Assembly: GCF_014287355.1 (NCBI RefSeq)
Contig: NZ_JACOPE010000001.1
Span: 806,001-870,000, forward strand
Direction of reading: 5' to 3'
DNA from: Ruminococcus hominis
Lineage (GTDB): Bacteria > Bacillota > Clostridia > Lachnospirales > Lachnospiraceae
Length of the DNA: 64,000 bases
Positions 7,992 through 16,800 of the stretch are shown piece by piece. The notes beneath the pieces were generated by a model. It was not told the DNA's origin. It ran no database searches and saw only the letters and a program-made list of their open reading frames with translations. Position 1 is the stretch's first letter. The number at the start of each line of letters is the position of its first letter. Made by a program: the position numbers and the translations under genes.

Positions 7992-8873
7992 ATGGAAACA
8001 AGTGATTTTCAAAAGGTGGCAAATAAGGTATCATTTATTACAATTATTGGAAATATTGTATTGTCGTTGTTGAAGCTTTTCGCAGGAATCATAGCACATT
8101 CCAATGCAATGATCAGTGACGCTATTCATTCCGCATCAGATGTATTTAGTACATTTGTAGTAATCATCGGAATAAAAGTATCTTCGAAAAGTGCTGATAA
8201 GGAGCATCCTTATGGTCATGAGCGTCTGGAATGTGAGGCGGCGATCATTCTGTCGCTGGTTTTATTTATCACAGGACTTGGAATCGGGCTGGAAGCATTA
8301 AATAATATAATGCAGGGAGAATATAATAACCTTCAGGTTCCGGGAATGTTGGCATTGATTGCTGCAATTATATCAATTGTCAGTAAAGAAGGTATGTATT
8401 GGTATACAAGACATTATGCCAAAAAAATTGATTCCAGTGCATTGATGGCAGATGCGTGGCATCATCGTTCCGATGCAATTTCTTCGATTGGAGCACTTAT
8501 CGGAATTGCAGGTGCGAGATTAGGATTTCCAATAATGGATTCCATTGCAAGTTTAGTTATCTTTGTATTTATCGTAAAAGCAGCCTATAGTATTTTCAAA
8601 GATGCTATGGATAAGATGGTAGATCACTCTTGTGACGGGGATACAGAAAATGCAATCCGCGCGTGTGTAAGAAAGAATAAAAATGTGCGGGGAATCGATC
8701 TGCTTCAGACAAGAATTTTTGGAAATAAAATATATGTGGATATTGAAATCGCACTGGATGGAACTATGACTTTGCAGCAGGCACACAATATTGCAGAAGA
8801 AGTTCATGATGAGATAGAAAATGATTTTCCTAAGGTAAAGCATATTATGGTGCATGTGAATCCGGAAAAATAG
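7992..8873 (+). CDS. Cation diffusion facilitator (Co/Ni/Zn-type efflux transporter)
   Basis: The 293-residue protein has about six membrane segments and a C-terminal cytoplasmic domain ending MVHVNPEK. Transport-site motifs HxxxD are visible twice: H46/D50 in DAIHSASD and H157/D161 in DAWHHRSD. The YGHERLE segment after TM2 is typical of the CDF family. ATG at 7992 is 8 nt after GGAGG; an upstream TTG at 7977 is rejected because it overlaps the ribosome site. Control by a NiCo riboswitch makes cobalt and nickel the likely exported ions. Confidence 0.93.
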   Translation: METSDFQKVANKVSFITIIGNIVLSLLKLFAGIIAHSNAMISDAIHSASDVFSTFVVIIGIKVSSKSADKEHPYGHERLECEAAIILSLVLFITGLGIGLEALNNIMQGEYNNLQVPGMLALIAAIISIVSKEGMYWYTRHYAKKIDSSALMADAWHHRSDAISSIGALIGIAGARLGFPIMDSIASLVIFVFIVKAAYSIFKDAMDKMVDHSCDGDTENAIRACVRKNKNVRGIDLLQTRIFGNKIYVDIEIALDGTMTLQQAHNIAEEVHDEIENDFPKVKHIMVHVNPEK

Positions 8874-8917
8874 AATGTCGAGGGTAGCCTTGAAATAGAA
8901 AGTATAGAGAAATGTAA

Positions 8918-9829
8918 ATGAATGAAAATCAAAAAGGAAAAATATATTATCATCTTCCGGGATTATTTGAATTTTATGAATTATATAGCGTATTCCTTCC
9001 ATTATTTCAGGAACATAGAGAATATTTTTATGATTGGTGTGAAATAGGCTCTATATATGGTGCTCCGGCAGATTGCATCTGGGGAGGAGGACGAGTCGGA
9101 TTTGGAGACTGCGATTCGCAAGCGGTGTTGAAGATGATGCAGAAATATGGAATTTCGGCAAGGCTTACATTTAGTAATTCATTACTGAAGGAAGAGCATT
9201 TATCAGATAAAAAGTGTAATGAATTGTGTGTACTGTTTGAAAATGCCAACGAAAAACAGAATGGTATTATTGTTCACTCCGATCTGTTATTAGAATATTT
9301 ACAAAATAAATATCCGGGATTTTATTTTGTATCATCGACCACGAAAGTCTTAACGGAATTTGAACAGCTCATGAATGAGGTAAACAGGTCAGAGTTTCGT
9401 TATGTAGTGCCGGATTTTCGGTTGAATAAGGCTTTTGATAAATTGGAGCAAATGACTGGAAGTGAGAAAGAGAAGATAGAGTTTTTGTGCAATGAATGTT
9501 GTTGGTTTGGGTGCAAAGACAGAAAATATTGTTATGAAACGGTCAGTCGGAAGAATCTGGGAGAAGATTGCCCAGAGCATCTGTGTCGCGCACCGGAGTC
9601 AGAACAGGGATATCTTTTTTCGAAAGCTATGACAAATCCGGGATTTATTGGTATTGATGAGATAAGAAATATTTATATGCCAATGGGATTTTCAAACTTC
9701 AAAATAGAAGGTCGTAGCCTTGGCAGTGCATTAATTTTAGAATTTTTACTATATTATATGACAAAACCAAATTATCAACTTCAAGTCAGAGAAGCAATAT
9801 ATTTGGATAATATGTTGGACCTGTTTTAG
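8918..9829 (+). CDS. U32-peptidase-like cysteine-rich protein, function unknown
   Basis: The 303-residue soluble protein has a barrel-like N-terminal part resembling peptidase-U32-family proteins (FSNSLLKEEH, a GIIVHSDLLLEYL helix, FVSSTTK). It carries a cysteine cluster C191, C194, C195, C199, C205 followed by C218 and C223, which could hold an iron-sulfur cluster as in the UbiU/UbiV members of U32. No signal peptide is seen. It follows the CDF gene by 44 bp with only a weak ribosome site and precedes the bile salt hydrolase by 28 bp. The family link is tentative. Confidence 0.6.
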   Translation: MNENQKGKIYYHLPGLFEFYELYSVFLPLFQEHREYFYDWCEIGSIYGAPADCIWGGGRVGFGDCDSQAVLKMMQKYGISARLTFSNSLLKEEHLSDKKCNELCVLFENANEKQNGIIVHSDLLLEYLQNKYPGFYFVSSTTKVLTEFEQLMNEVNRSEFRYVVPDFRLNKAFDKLEQMTGSEKEKIEFLCNECCWFGCKDRKYCYETVSRKNLGEDCPEHLCRAPESEQGYLFSKAMTNPGFIGIDEIRNIYMPMGFSNFKIEGRSLGSALILEFLLYYMTKPNYQLQVREAIYLDNMLDLF

Positions 9830-9857
9830 AAATACAATGTCTAAGGAGGAAAGCAGT

Positions 9858-10832
9858 ATGTGTACAGCAGCAACTTATAAAACAAAAGATTTTTATTTTG
9901 GAAGAACACTTGATTATGAATTTTCTTACGGAGATCAGATTGCGATAACACCGCGCAACTATCCGTTGCATTTCCGACATGCCGGTGATATGGAAAATCA
10001 TTATGCAATCATCGGAATGGCACATGTGGCAGGCGATTATCCACTGTATTATGATGCCATTAATGAAAAAGGTGTTGGTATGGCAGGACTTAATTTTGTG
10101 GGAAATGCAGCTTATGCGGATGTTTGGTCAGGGGTGGATAATATCGCACAGTTTGAATTTATCCCTTGGATATTAAGCCAGTGTTCTTCAATCGTGGAAG
10201 TCCGTAAACTGCTTGGACAGATTAATATTGTAAATACGCCATTTAGTGAGCAATTTCCGTTGGCACAATTACACTGGATCATTTCAGATGAAAAAGAATC
10301 CATTACTGTAGAATCGATGGCAGATGGCATGCATATTTATGATAATCCGCTAGGAGTACTGACAAATAATCCTCCTTTCCCGCAGCAAATGTTTCAGTTA
10401 AACAATTATATGCATCTTTCTCCAAAGCAGCCGGAAAATAATTTCGGCAATGGGATCGAGCTTAATGCATATAGCCGTGGAATGGGAGCATTGGGGCTTC
10501 CGGGAGATTTATCTTCATCATCTCGATTTGTACGTGTGGCGTTTACGAAAGTAAATTCATTTTCCGGCGAGTCCGAGGAAGAAAGTGTCAGCCAGTTTTT
10601 CCACATTCTCGGTTCGGTAGATCAGCAGCGTGGTTGTTGCGAAGTGTCAGATGGAAAATATGAGATTACATTGTATACTTCTTGTTGCAATGCTACAAAA
10701 GGAATTTATTATTATAACACATATGAAAATCATCAGATCAGTGCAGTAGATATGCATAGAGAAGATTTAGAAAGTCAGAAATTGATTTGCTATCCGGTTA
10801 TTCAAGGAGAAAAAATAAACTTCCAGAATTAA
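9858..10832 (+). CDS. bsh: Bile salt hydrolase / choloylglycine hydrolase
   Basis: The 324-residue Ntn-hydrolase (peptidase C59 family) deconjugates glycine- and taurine-linked bile acids. The start MCT exposes the nucleophile C2 after methionine removal. FGRTLDYE gives the R16 and D19 positions, followed by NEKGVGMAGLNF, GVLTNNPPF, GLPGDLSSSSRFVR and YYNTYENHQISAVDM, all closely matching clostridial bile salt hydrolases. ATG at 9858 follows AAGGAGG; the upstream ATG at 9837 would add seven residues and hide the catalytic cysteine. No signal peptide, so cytoplasmic. This gene points to a gut organism. Confidence 0.95.
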   Translation: MCTAATYKTKDFYFGRTLDYEFSYGDQIAITPRNYPLHFRHAGDMENHYAIIGMAHVAGDYPLYYDAINEKGVGMAGLNFVGNAAYADVWSGVDNIAQFEFIPWILSQCSSIVEVRKLLGQINIVNTPFSEQFPLAQLHWIISDEKESITVESMADGMHIYDNPLGVLTNNPPFPQQMFQLNNYMHLSPKQPENNFGNGIELNAYSRGMGALGLPGDLSSSSRFVRVAFTKVNSFSGESEEESVSQFFHILGSVDQQRGCCEVSDGKYEITLYTSCCNATKGIYYYNTYENHQISAVDMHREDLESQKLICYPVIQGEKINFQN

Positions 10833-10833
10833 G

Positions 10834-10881
10834 GGGTGCCGGTTGGGGACGGAGTTTAGGGTGAACCATTGGGGACGGAGT
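10834..10881. repeat. Palindromic repeat copy C, left part (split by IS element)
   Basis: Two GGGGACGGAGT units (10855-10865 area and 10871-10881) begin 2 bp after the bsh stop codon. They are the left arm of a nested palindrome whose centre and right arm resume at 12527 on the other side of the IS element. Confidence 0.9.
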
Positions 10882-10908
10882 CAATAACATTTAGTTAAGC
10901 TTTTTTCA
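10882..10908. repeat. IS element left terminal inverted repeat
   Basis: This 27-bp end beginning CAATAACATTTAG matches the reverse complement of 12500-12526 without mismatch. Confidence 0.95.
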
Positions 10909-11062
10909 TCATAGTATGAACCTATTGAAGTTCTCTTCCCTAAGCTTTTAAAAAGTATTATTATCATAAAAGTAGATGATTTTTATAAGAAAATATTTTT
11001 TTGCACCATAATCAGGCAGAGCCTTGCTTCTGCCTGATTAATACAATATAATATATCTTGTG

Positions 11063-12391
11063 TTAAGCTCTATTGTTTAACGGCTTTACAGTTTGTGATC
11101 TGACCTGTCGAGCGGTCTGTTGTTTCACCCTAATAGCTGTTTGATGTCGTAGCATTAGAGCTTTTACTATATCATTCGTCATTCGATGTTTTATGAATCT
11201 TCGTGCAATAGGAAGAACATCTTCAAAGGATATTTTGTATTCATATTTCCTTTTTTTCTTTCCTTGCTCTTTCTTTTTTTCTTCTGTAGCAAAGGCGTGA
11301 AGAAGTGAGGCAAAGTTATACATAATAAGTTTTGCATATACTTCTTGAATAATCAGTTCCCGATTAACCGAATGTAAATACACTAGTGAAAGCGCATATT
11401 TTAAGCGTCGGAAAGAAGTTTCAATAGACCATCTTTTCCAGTAAAGTTCTCGTAGATCCAGTGCAGAAAAATTTTTTAATGGTAAATTAGAAATCAAATA
11501 TTCGTAGTTTCCATTTTCAAGTTGTATACAGGTGCATCGAATTTTCATGGTATATACACTTTTCTTATCATTAATCGGAATCGGCTCGAAGATTCTTTTA
11601 TTTTTTACTATTTTCATTTTATCCCCATGACAAAGATGCTTGTTTTTTTTCGATCTTGTTACGTCCAAAACAATCTCTCTATCTGATTCTGTTTCAGCTG
11701 GCAAAATATCTTTCAGAAAAGCAGATGGTGCAGACGGAGATTTCCAGCGAATGAGAAAAAATTTCTTTTTTTCAATTAAATGAGCCATTGTGTTTAGCGA
11801 GGCATATCCTCTATCTGCGATAAGTATCGTATTTTCTGGCAGATTACAGTGATCGACCATATGACAGAAAGCCTGTGTTTCATTCATTTTAGGGCGTGGT
11901 TGGGTAACAGCAGTAATATACCTGTTTTCACAGATATCAAACAAAGTGTTCAAATGCATCTGAAAAAACACATTGTCACTTCGAGCCTGTTTTATACGAT
12001 ATTCAAAATCATTTTTATTAGTAGGAAGATTAATATCAGAACCATCTACTGCAACAAGATGAAACCCTTTATACGTTTTGGTAAAAGGAATTTTTTCATT
12101 AAAAGATTTTAAAAGATACGGGAAAAAATCAGCAATTAGTTTTTTTCGCTGTTGTGTGAAAGCTGATTTAGATGGAACTTTCTTGTTTTGGGACATAAAA
12201 AAGTTAAATAATTCTGTATTTGTCCTATTCATGGTGAGGCAGAGAGTAGATTTTACCGTGTCAGAAAAAGGACAGAGTCTGTGTCTGGTCATATCTGAAC
12301 CTGGAGTATTAACATACAAATGAATATTTTTCTCTGCTGTTTCAAGAACAGAGAAGAAACGTTTTCGAATAGTTGCTGGTGTCATGTACAT
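11063..12391 (-). CDS. IS4-family DDE transposase
   Basis: The 442-residue protein has the IS4-family DDE pattern: first aspartate in VAVDGSDINLP, second in LIADRGYASL, and the glutamate in the YWKRWSIETSFRRLK signature (the Y-R-E-K motif). The ATG on the complement lies about 7 nt after GGAGGT. The frame is intact and the element ends are intact, so it may be active. The C-terminus is lysine- and arginine-rich. Confidence 0.95.
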   Translation of the reverse strand: MYMTPATIRKRFFSVLETAEKNIHLYVNTPGSDMTRHRLCPFSDTVKSTLCLTMNRTNTELFNFFMSQNKKVPSKSAFTQQRKKLIADFFPYLLKSFNEKIPFTKTYKGFHLVAVDGSDINLPTNKNDFEYRIKQARSDNVFFQMHLNTLFDICENRYITAVTQPRPKMNETQAFCHMVDHCNLPENTILIADRGYASLNTMAHLIEKKKFFLIRWKSPSAPSAFLKDILPAETESDREIVLDVTRSKKNKHLCHGDKMKIVKNKRIFEPIPINDKKSVYTMKIRCTCIQLENGNYEYLISNLPLKNFSALDLRELYWKRWSIETSFRRLKYALSLVYLHSVNRELIIQEVYAKLIMYNFASLLHAFATEEKKKEQGKKKRKYEYKISFEDVLPIARRFIKHRMTNDIVKALMLRHQTAIRVKQQTARQVRSQTVKPLNNRA

Positions 12392-12499
12392 GTGTGGTAC
12401 CTCCTTGAAGTAAAAATATATCTAACTTCAAAGGGCACCTTACTGATTATAATAATCAGTAAGGTGCCGCACATTTTTACGATTTTGTCAACTATTAAT

Positions 12500-12526
12500 T
12501 GAAAAAAGCTTAACTAAATGTTATTG
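12500..12526. repeat. IS element right terminal inverted repeat
   Basis: This 27-bp end is the perfect complement of 10882-10908 and is followed directly by the GGACGGAGT target duplicate. Confidence 0.95.
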
Positions 12527-12610
12527 GGACGGAGTTTAGTGGCTTTTTGCGAGCAAAAAGCCACTAAACTCCGTCCCCAAATGGTCCACCAAACTCCGTC
12601 CCCAAATGGT
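12527..12610. repeat. Palindromic repeat copy C, right part
   Basis: GGACGGAGTTTAGTGGCTTTTTGC, a GA centre, and the complementary arm ending CCCCAAATGG are present, followed by a second CCGTCCCCAAATGG unit. Rejoining it with 10834-10881 restores a nested palindrome with two GGGGACGG units in each arm. The rest of the gap to the next gene (12611-12724) is AT-rich and presumably carries the promoter of the LuxR gene; no clear boxes were recognised. Confidence 0.9.
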
Positions 12611-12724
12611 CTTGTATGAAAATAATGTTTTTGATAATATAAATATATTAAACTGTTTAAATGTCTTTTATCGATAAAGATCATATTGGCAGAGAAAATA
12701 ATTTTATAAGAAGTGGTGAAAGAA

Positions 12725-13735
12725 ATGAAAACATCTGACAGAGTCATCCTTCCTTTGGTTGGAAGTGCATTTCAACCGGGAAAGGCAGCAGAAGCAATTG
12801 AAAGAATAGAAGATAAGGAACTGGCGCAGATTGCACAGGGAGAATATTATTTCTTCTCAGCTCAGGCAGAAAAATGTGTGGAGATGGTAAAAGATTATCT
12901 GGATCATGATGATGTGATGCTCCGGCTATCGGCGGATATGCTTTATATATTTGCGAATCTTACACTTGGAGATCCTCAGGCAGCACAGCATACAAGGGAA
13001 GATGTGCATCAGTGTCTGACATGGGCAATGCAGGAGGACGCGCCTGTGAATGTAAAGGCAGCATGTCTGTTCGCATTTTATGTAATCAGCACATTTCTTC
13101 ATATACCGCCGGAGAAAGGAACCCCACCACTTCAGCAGTACATTCCGTATCTTCCAATTGGACAACGATTATTTGCAGTGAGTCTTTTAGCACATGAGAT
13201 TTATCTGAGACAGGATTATGCAAAGGCAAAAGGTGTTGTACAGGGTGCATTTCTGATGGCAGACGGAGTTTATCCGATTTCCATGATTTATCTGGGGTGC
13301 GTACAGGCAATGTGTCAGATTAATCTGAAAGAACAAGAAGAAGCAATTCAGACGGTGACCCGGGCATGGGAGAGGGCAAGACCGGACAAACTCATGGAAC
13401 CATTCATCGAGTATCATGGTCTACTTCAGGGGACTTTGGAAGTCTGTATCCGGAGAAAAGAGCCGGAAATGTACAAGAAGCTGGCGGATGGTGTACTTGC
13501 ATTTAGCTGTGGTTGGATGAAGATTCACAATCCCAAGACGCAAAAGGCAGTGACGGATCTTTTGACTCCGCTGGAATTTTCCATAGCCATGCTGGCGTGC
13601 AGGGATTGGACGAACAAGGAAATCGCAGAACATCTGGGACTGTCTGTGAATACGGTGAAGCACTATGTCTCCGGAATTCTGGAAAAACTACAGATTGATA
13701 AACGTGATAAGATTAAAGATTTTGTAAATCAATAA
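12725..13735 (+). CDS. LuxR-type HTH transcriptional regulator
   Basis: The 336-residue protein has a C-terminal LuxR/GerE helix-turn-helix (residues ~275-335: LTPLEFSIAMLAC, NKEIAEHLGLSVNTVKHYV, ILEKLQIDKR). The first 260 residues are helical and repeat-like, possibly TPR-related as in MalT-type regulators, but there is no NB-ARC/P-loop. ATG at 12725 was chosen; two GTG codons at 12713 and 12716 are alternatives. It lies 146 bp upstream of the giant surface protein gene in the same direction and is a candidate regulator of that locus. Confidence 0.85.
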   Translation: MKTSDRVILPLVGSAFQPGKAAEAIERIEDKELAQIAQGEYYFFSAQAEKCVEMVKDYLDHDDVMLRLSADMLYIFANLTLGDPQAAQHTREDVHQCLTWAMQEDAPVNVKAACLFAFYVISTFLHIPPEKGTPPLQQYIPYLPIGQRLFAVSLLAHEIYLRQDYAKAKGVVQGAFLMADGVYPISMIYLGCVQAMCQINLKEQEEAIQTVTRAWERARPDKLMEPFIEYHGLLQGTLEVCIRRKEPEMYKKLADGVLAFSCGWMKIHNPKTQKAVTDLLTPLEFSIAMLACRDWTNKEIAEHLGLSVNTVKHYVSGILEKLQIDKRDKIKDFVNQ

Positions 13736-13746
13736 TATGATATGGA

Positions 13747-13788
13747 AAGTGTCTGTTTTACAGAGAAATTGTAAAATAGGCACTTTTT
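13747..13788 (+). terminator. Intrinsic terminator after the LuxR gene
   Basis: A 15-bp stem with two G-U pairs (13747-13761 with 13771-13785) is followed by a T-run. It separates the regulator from the surface-protein operon. Confidence 0.85.
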
Positions 13789-13811
13789 TTGCTTTCAACG
13801 GGCATGTGCGG

Positions 13812-13833
13812 ATTGTATTTTTTTTGATACAAT
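13812..13833. promoter_or_regulatory. Inverted repeat ahead of the giant surface-protein gene
   Basis: ATTGTAT (13812-13818) and ATACAAT (13827-13833) are perfect inverted arms separated by eight bases (mostly T). The repeat is 48 bp before the start codon, inside the expected promoter region, so it could be an operator or overlap the promoter. No confident -35/-10 pair was identified. Confidence 0.4.
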
Positions 13834-13881
13834 ATGTATAGACACTTATTTTTGAGAAAAAAATGAGGAGGGATAATACAT

Positions 13882-16800
13882 ATGAAGAAACGTCTGATCA
13901 GTATGATTTTGAGTGCGGCACTGCTTGCAACATCGGTGCCGGTCACGGCATTTGCTGAAGATGCGAATACGCAGAATCCGGTTGTGCATTCGGAGGAAGG
14001 AACGTCTCAGGGTTCGAATGTGCTGAAGGAAACCAGCATTGACTATAAGAAAAATGGAGGAGCGTTTGTGGAAGGATACACGGCTCCGTCTAATTACGAC
14101 GAGCCGGTGACAGAACTTCCGGGAGCAGAGAAGATCACAAAAGCAGGATATGAGTTTGCCGGCTGGTATGATAATGAGAAGTTTAACGGGGAACCGGTTA
14201 ATTTGCTTAGTACGGCTGATCATACTGGCAGCGTTGTCCTCTATGCAAAATGGACGGAACGTTACTATTATGTGGATATTCCACAGAAGGTCAATGCGAA
14301 TGGGGATAAGTTTACGATAAAAGCGGATGCAGGTGGATTATATGACAAGGATTATGTGAGTGTGACAGTCCAGTCTGAAAATGACTGGAAATTAAAGAGT
14401 GGTTTACATAGTCTTGCATATGAACTGAGAAATCCGCAGAGTGGTTCGGCACTGGAAAATGGTTCGGTTGTCGCAAGTCTTACGAAAGATGAGAGCCATA
14501 AGCAGCAGGAATATGACTGCAACATTCTGGACAAACCGAACTATACGGGTGATTATACAGATCACCTGACTTTTGATATTGCATTTCAAGATACAACGTA
14601 CAACATTAAATATGAGACAAATGGCGGAACTATCACGAAGAAGAATCCGCAGCAGGCAGATCAGATGCTCACAATAACAGAAGAGCAGTACCAGGCAGGA
14701 ACTATTCTGAAGGATCTGCCGGCACCGGTGAAAAAGTCCAGTACATTTCTTGGCTGGTGTTACGATGAAGCATGCACCAGATATGTGGACAGTAAGGATC
14801 GTCTTTTGAGTGATGTGACACTGTATGCTTCCTACGCAGACAACCAGCCGATGGAAGAAGTGTCCATGGCGACTTATGCCAGAGCAAATGATGTGGCAAC
14901 AGATTTTACGATTCCGGTGACGGATACAAGTGCTGCTATGACGCCTGACCAGGTGCGGAAAAATTTCACGATAAAAAACGTGACAGATTCTTCCGAAATG
15001 GTTACGGTAGATGTGACCGAAGGAGCAGACCATACATTTACGATCAGTAATCCGAACGGATGGACACCGGGGGCGGCCTATAAGTTGGAGCTTCAGGAAA
15101 AGGCATTATATTTTACAGGATTTGACCCGACGATCCGTGTCTATGATTTTACGGTCTACCGCGAAGAAGTCAAAAATGTAGAGTTAAATAAAGAGATTAA
15201 GTATATTCACAAGAAAGAGCTGTCCAATCTGACTGTAAATGGAAAGAAAGTAGAGGAAGTCTCAATCGCGGCAATGACGATTGGAACAGACGGTTCCCTG
15301 ACCGAAGAAGGCAGTGACACGACCGGAACATTTACTTATAAGAAGCAGTTAGAAGTCGGCGACCAGGTCGCAATTTATTCCGGTGATGTGATCCCGACCA
15401 TGGATATGTCCTCTGGTGACAACAGTGATGTGTCATTTGTCGAGATTACAGGAGCGGATGGTGACAAGTATACATATCGCGGCTCCAGACCGGAAGATGT
15501 GCTCTTTATGCCGGATGTGCTGCCGCTTTCTATGGATAAAGATCAGGACGGTGATCCGGATAATAACAGTGTAACGATTAATGTCAGTGATCTGACCTTT
15601 GGTGATGACGCTATGAGTCAGGCTATGGATCTGGACAGTGAGACAACCGTAGATGCGGGTGATTATCTGGCAATTTATACGGGGACAATGGGAGAGAATG
15701 GAAGCGGAGCTGTGTCTCTCTATGGAGAGATTACGAGCGTGCTGTTATCTGGAGACAAATATATAGTAAGCTATATTCCTGTGAGCGAAGAAGATATGCG
15801 TCAGACTATGGACGTGTATCAGAAGGAAAATGTAGAAGGTGAGGAGCTTCTGGAAGATACAGATGTGCAGGCGCTGGAAGAGGATATTGAGACACAGGCA
15901 GTAGACAGCGGATTTGCATCAGAAGTTGCAGAAAGAGTTGCTGATGCGGCAATGGAGACAGAATCTTTTGAGGAGCTTCAGGAATCTCTCAAGGAAGATA
16001 TGAATGCAGATATCATGATTCAGAGCCAAAGCTATGGTCAGTTGAGAAAGGCAAGAGCCGCAGGTGGGGCAGGCGGTTCCAGTGTGGAATTAGGAGTACC
16101 GACTGTAAAAGCAAATCTCGGCACGACACTGAAACATTTTGACGGAGATGTGAGTGGACTAAGGCTTGCACTGGAGATTGGCGTGCCGATTACGATTCAT
16201 GTGAACCGGGGCGCAGACATCGAGATCATGATCACAGCGACATTTGAACAGGAAGTGCGAGTATCCATCGATGTGGACGGTTCAGCCGTGTGGAAAACAT
16301 GGGGATTTATTCCGTACATTGCAGATTATCGCGTAACGGCATCTCTGGAATTATATGAATACACAGGAATCGGACTGAATGTCAACTTCAAGACTGCAGA
16401 AACCGGAAACCCGGTATCTGATTCCAGTTCGAAATTACGAAAAGGTGTCAACAAGATTACCGAAGAGCTGAAGAATATGATGGAGAATGGCGAGGATTAT
16501 CTAAATTCTGCATCAGGTCTCGTCAGTGGCGGAGATGAAATATCCGTATCCAAGTCTCTGGCAGAGAGGTACTCGGAACTTCTGGCAGACGAGGCAGACT
16601 GGGTGGAAATCTACAAGCGTCCGCTGGTAGACCAGCATTTCCGTGTGCTTCTGATCATTGACATTCAGGTGAAGCTGGAATTCGTTGTTTCCGCGAATGT
16701 GAACATTTCCATCGGAATGACGTACTGGTATAAGAATGCGAAAGAGTATGTCTTCTGTGTACGGGTCAAAGAGCGGACGGCGACCAATGATACGACAGAT

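Larger units (their letters stand above)
10882..12526 (-). mobile_element. Complete IS4-family insertion sequence (1645 bp)
   Basis: The element has perfect 27-bp terminal inverted repeats (10882-10908 and 12500-12526) and is flanked by the 9-bp direct repeat GGACGGAGT (10873-10881 and 12527-12535). It contains a single transposase gene on the minus strand. The perfect ends, clean target duplication and intact gene indicate a recent insertion. The target is a GGGGACGG palindromic repeat. The 10909-11062 and 12392-12499 segments carry no gene; both contain AT-rich stem-forming sequence (a TTACTGATTATAATAATCAGTAA hairpin lies near 12440-12465). Confidence 0.93.

Noticed and set aside
7823..8005. 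Open frame of 60 codons across the NiCo leader
   Set aside because: It overlaps the riboswitch and terminator, lacks a ribosome binding site and has no protein-like pattern.
10909..11062. Passenger gene in the IS element
   Set aside because: Only AT-rich sequence and a short hairpin (near 11020-11045) are present; no open frame of meaningful size.
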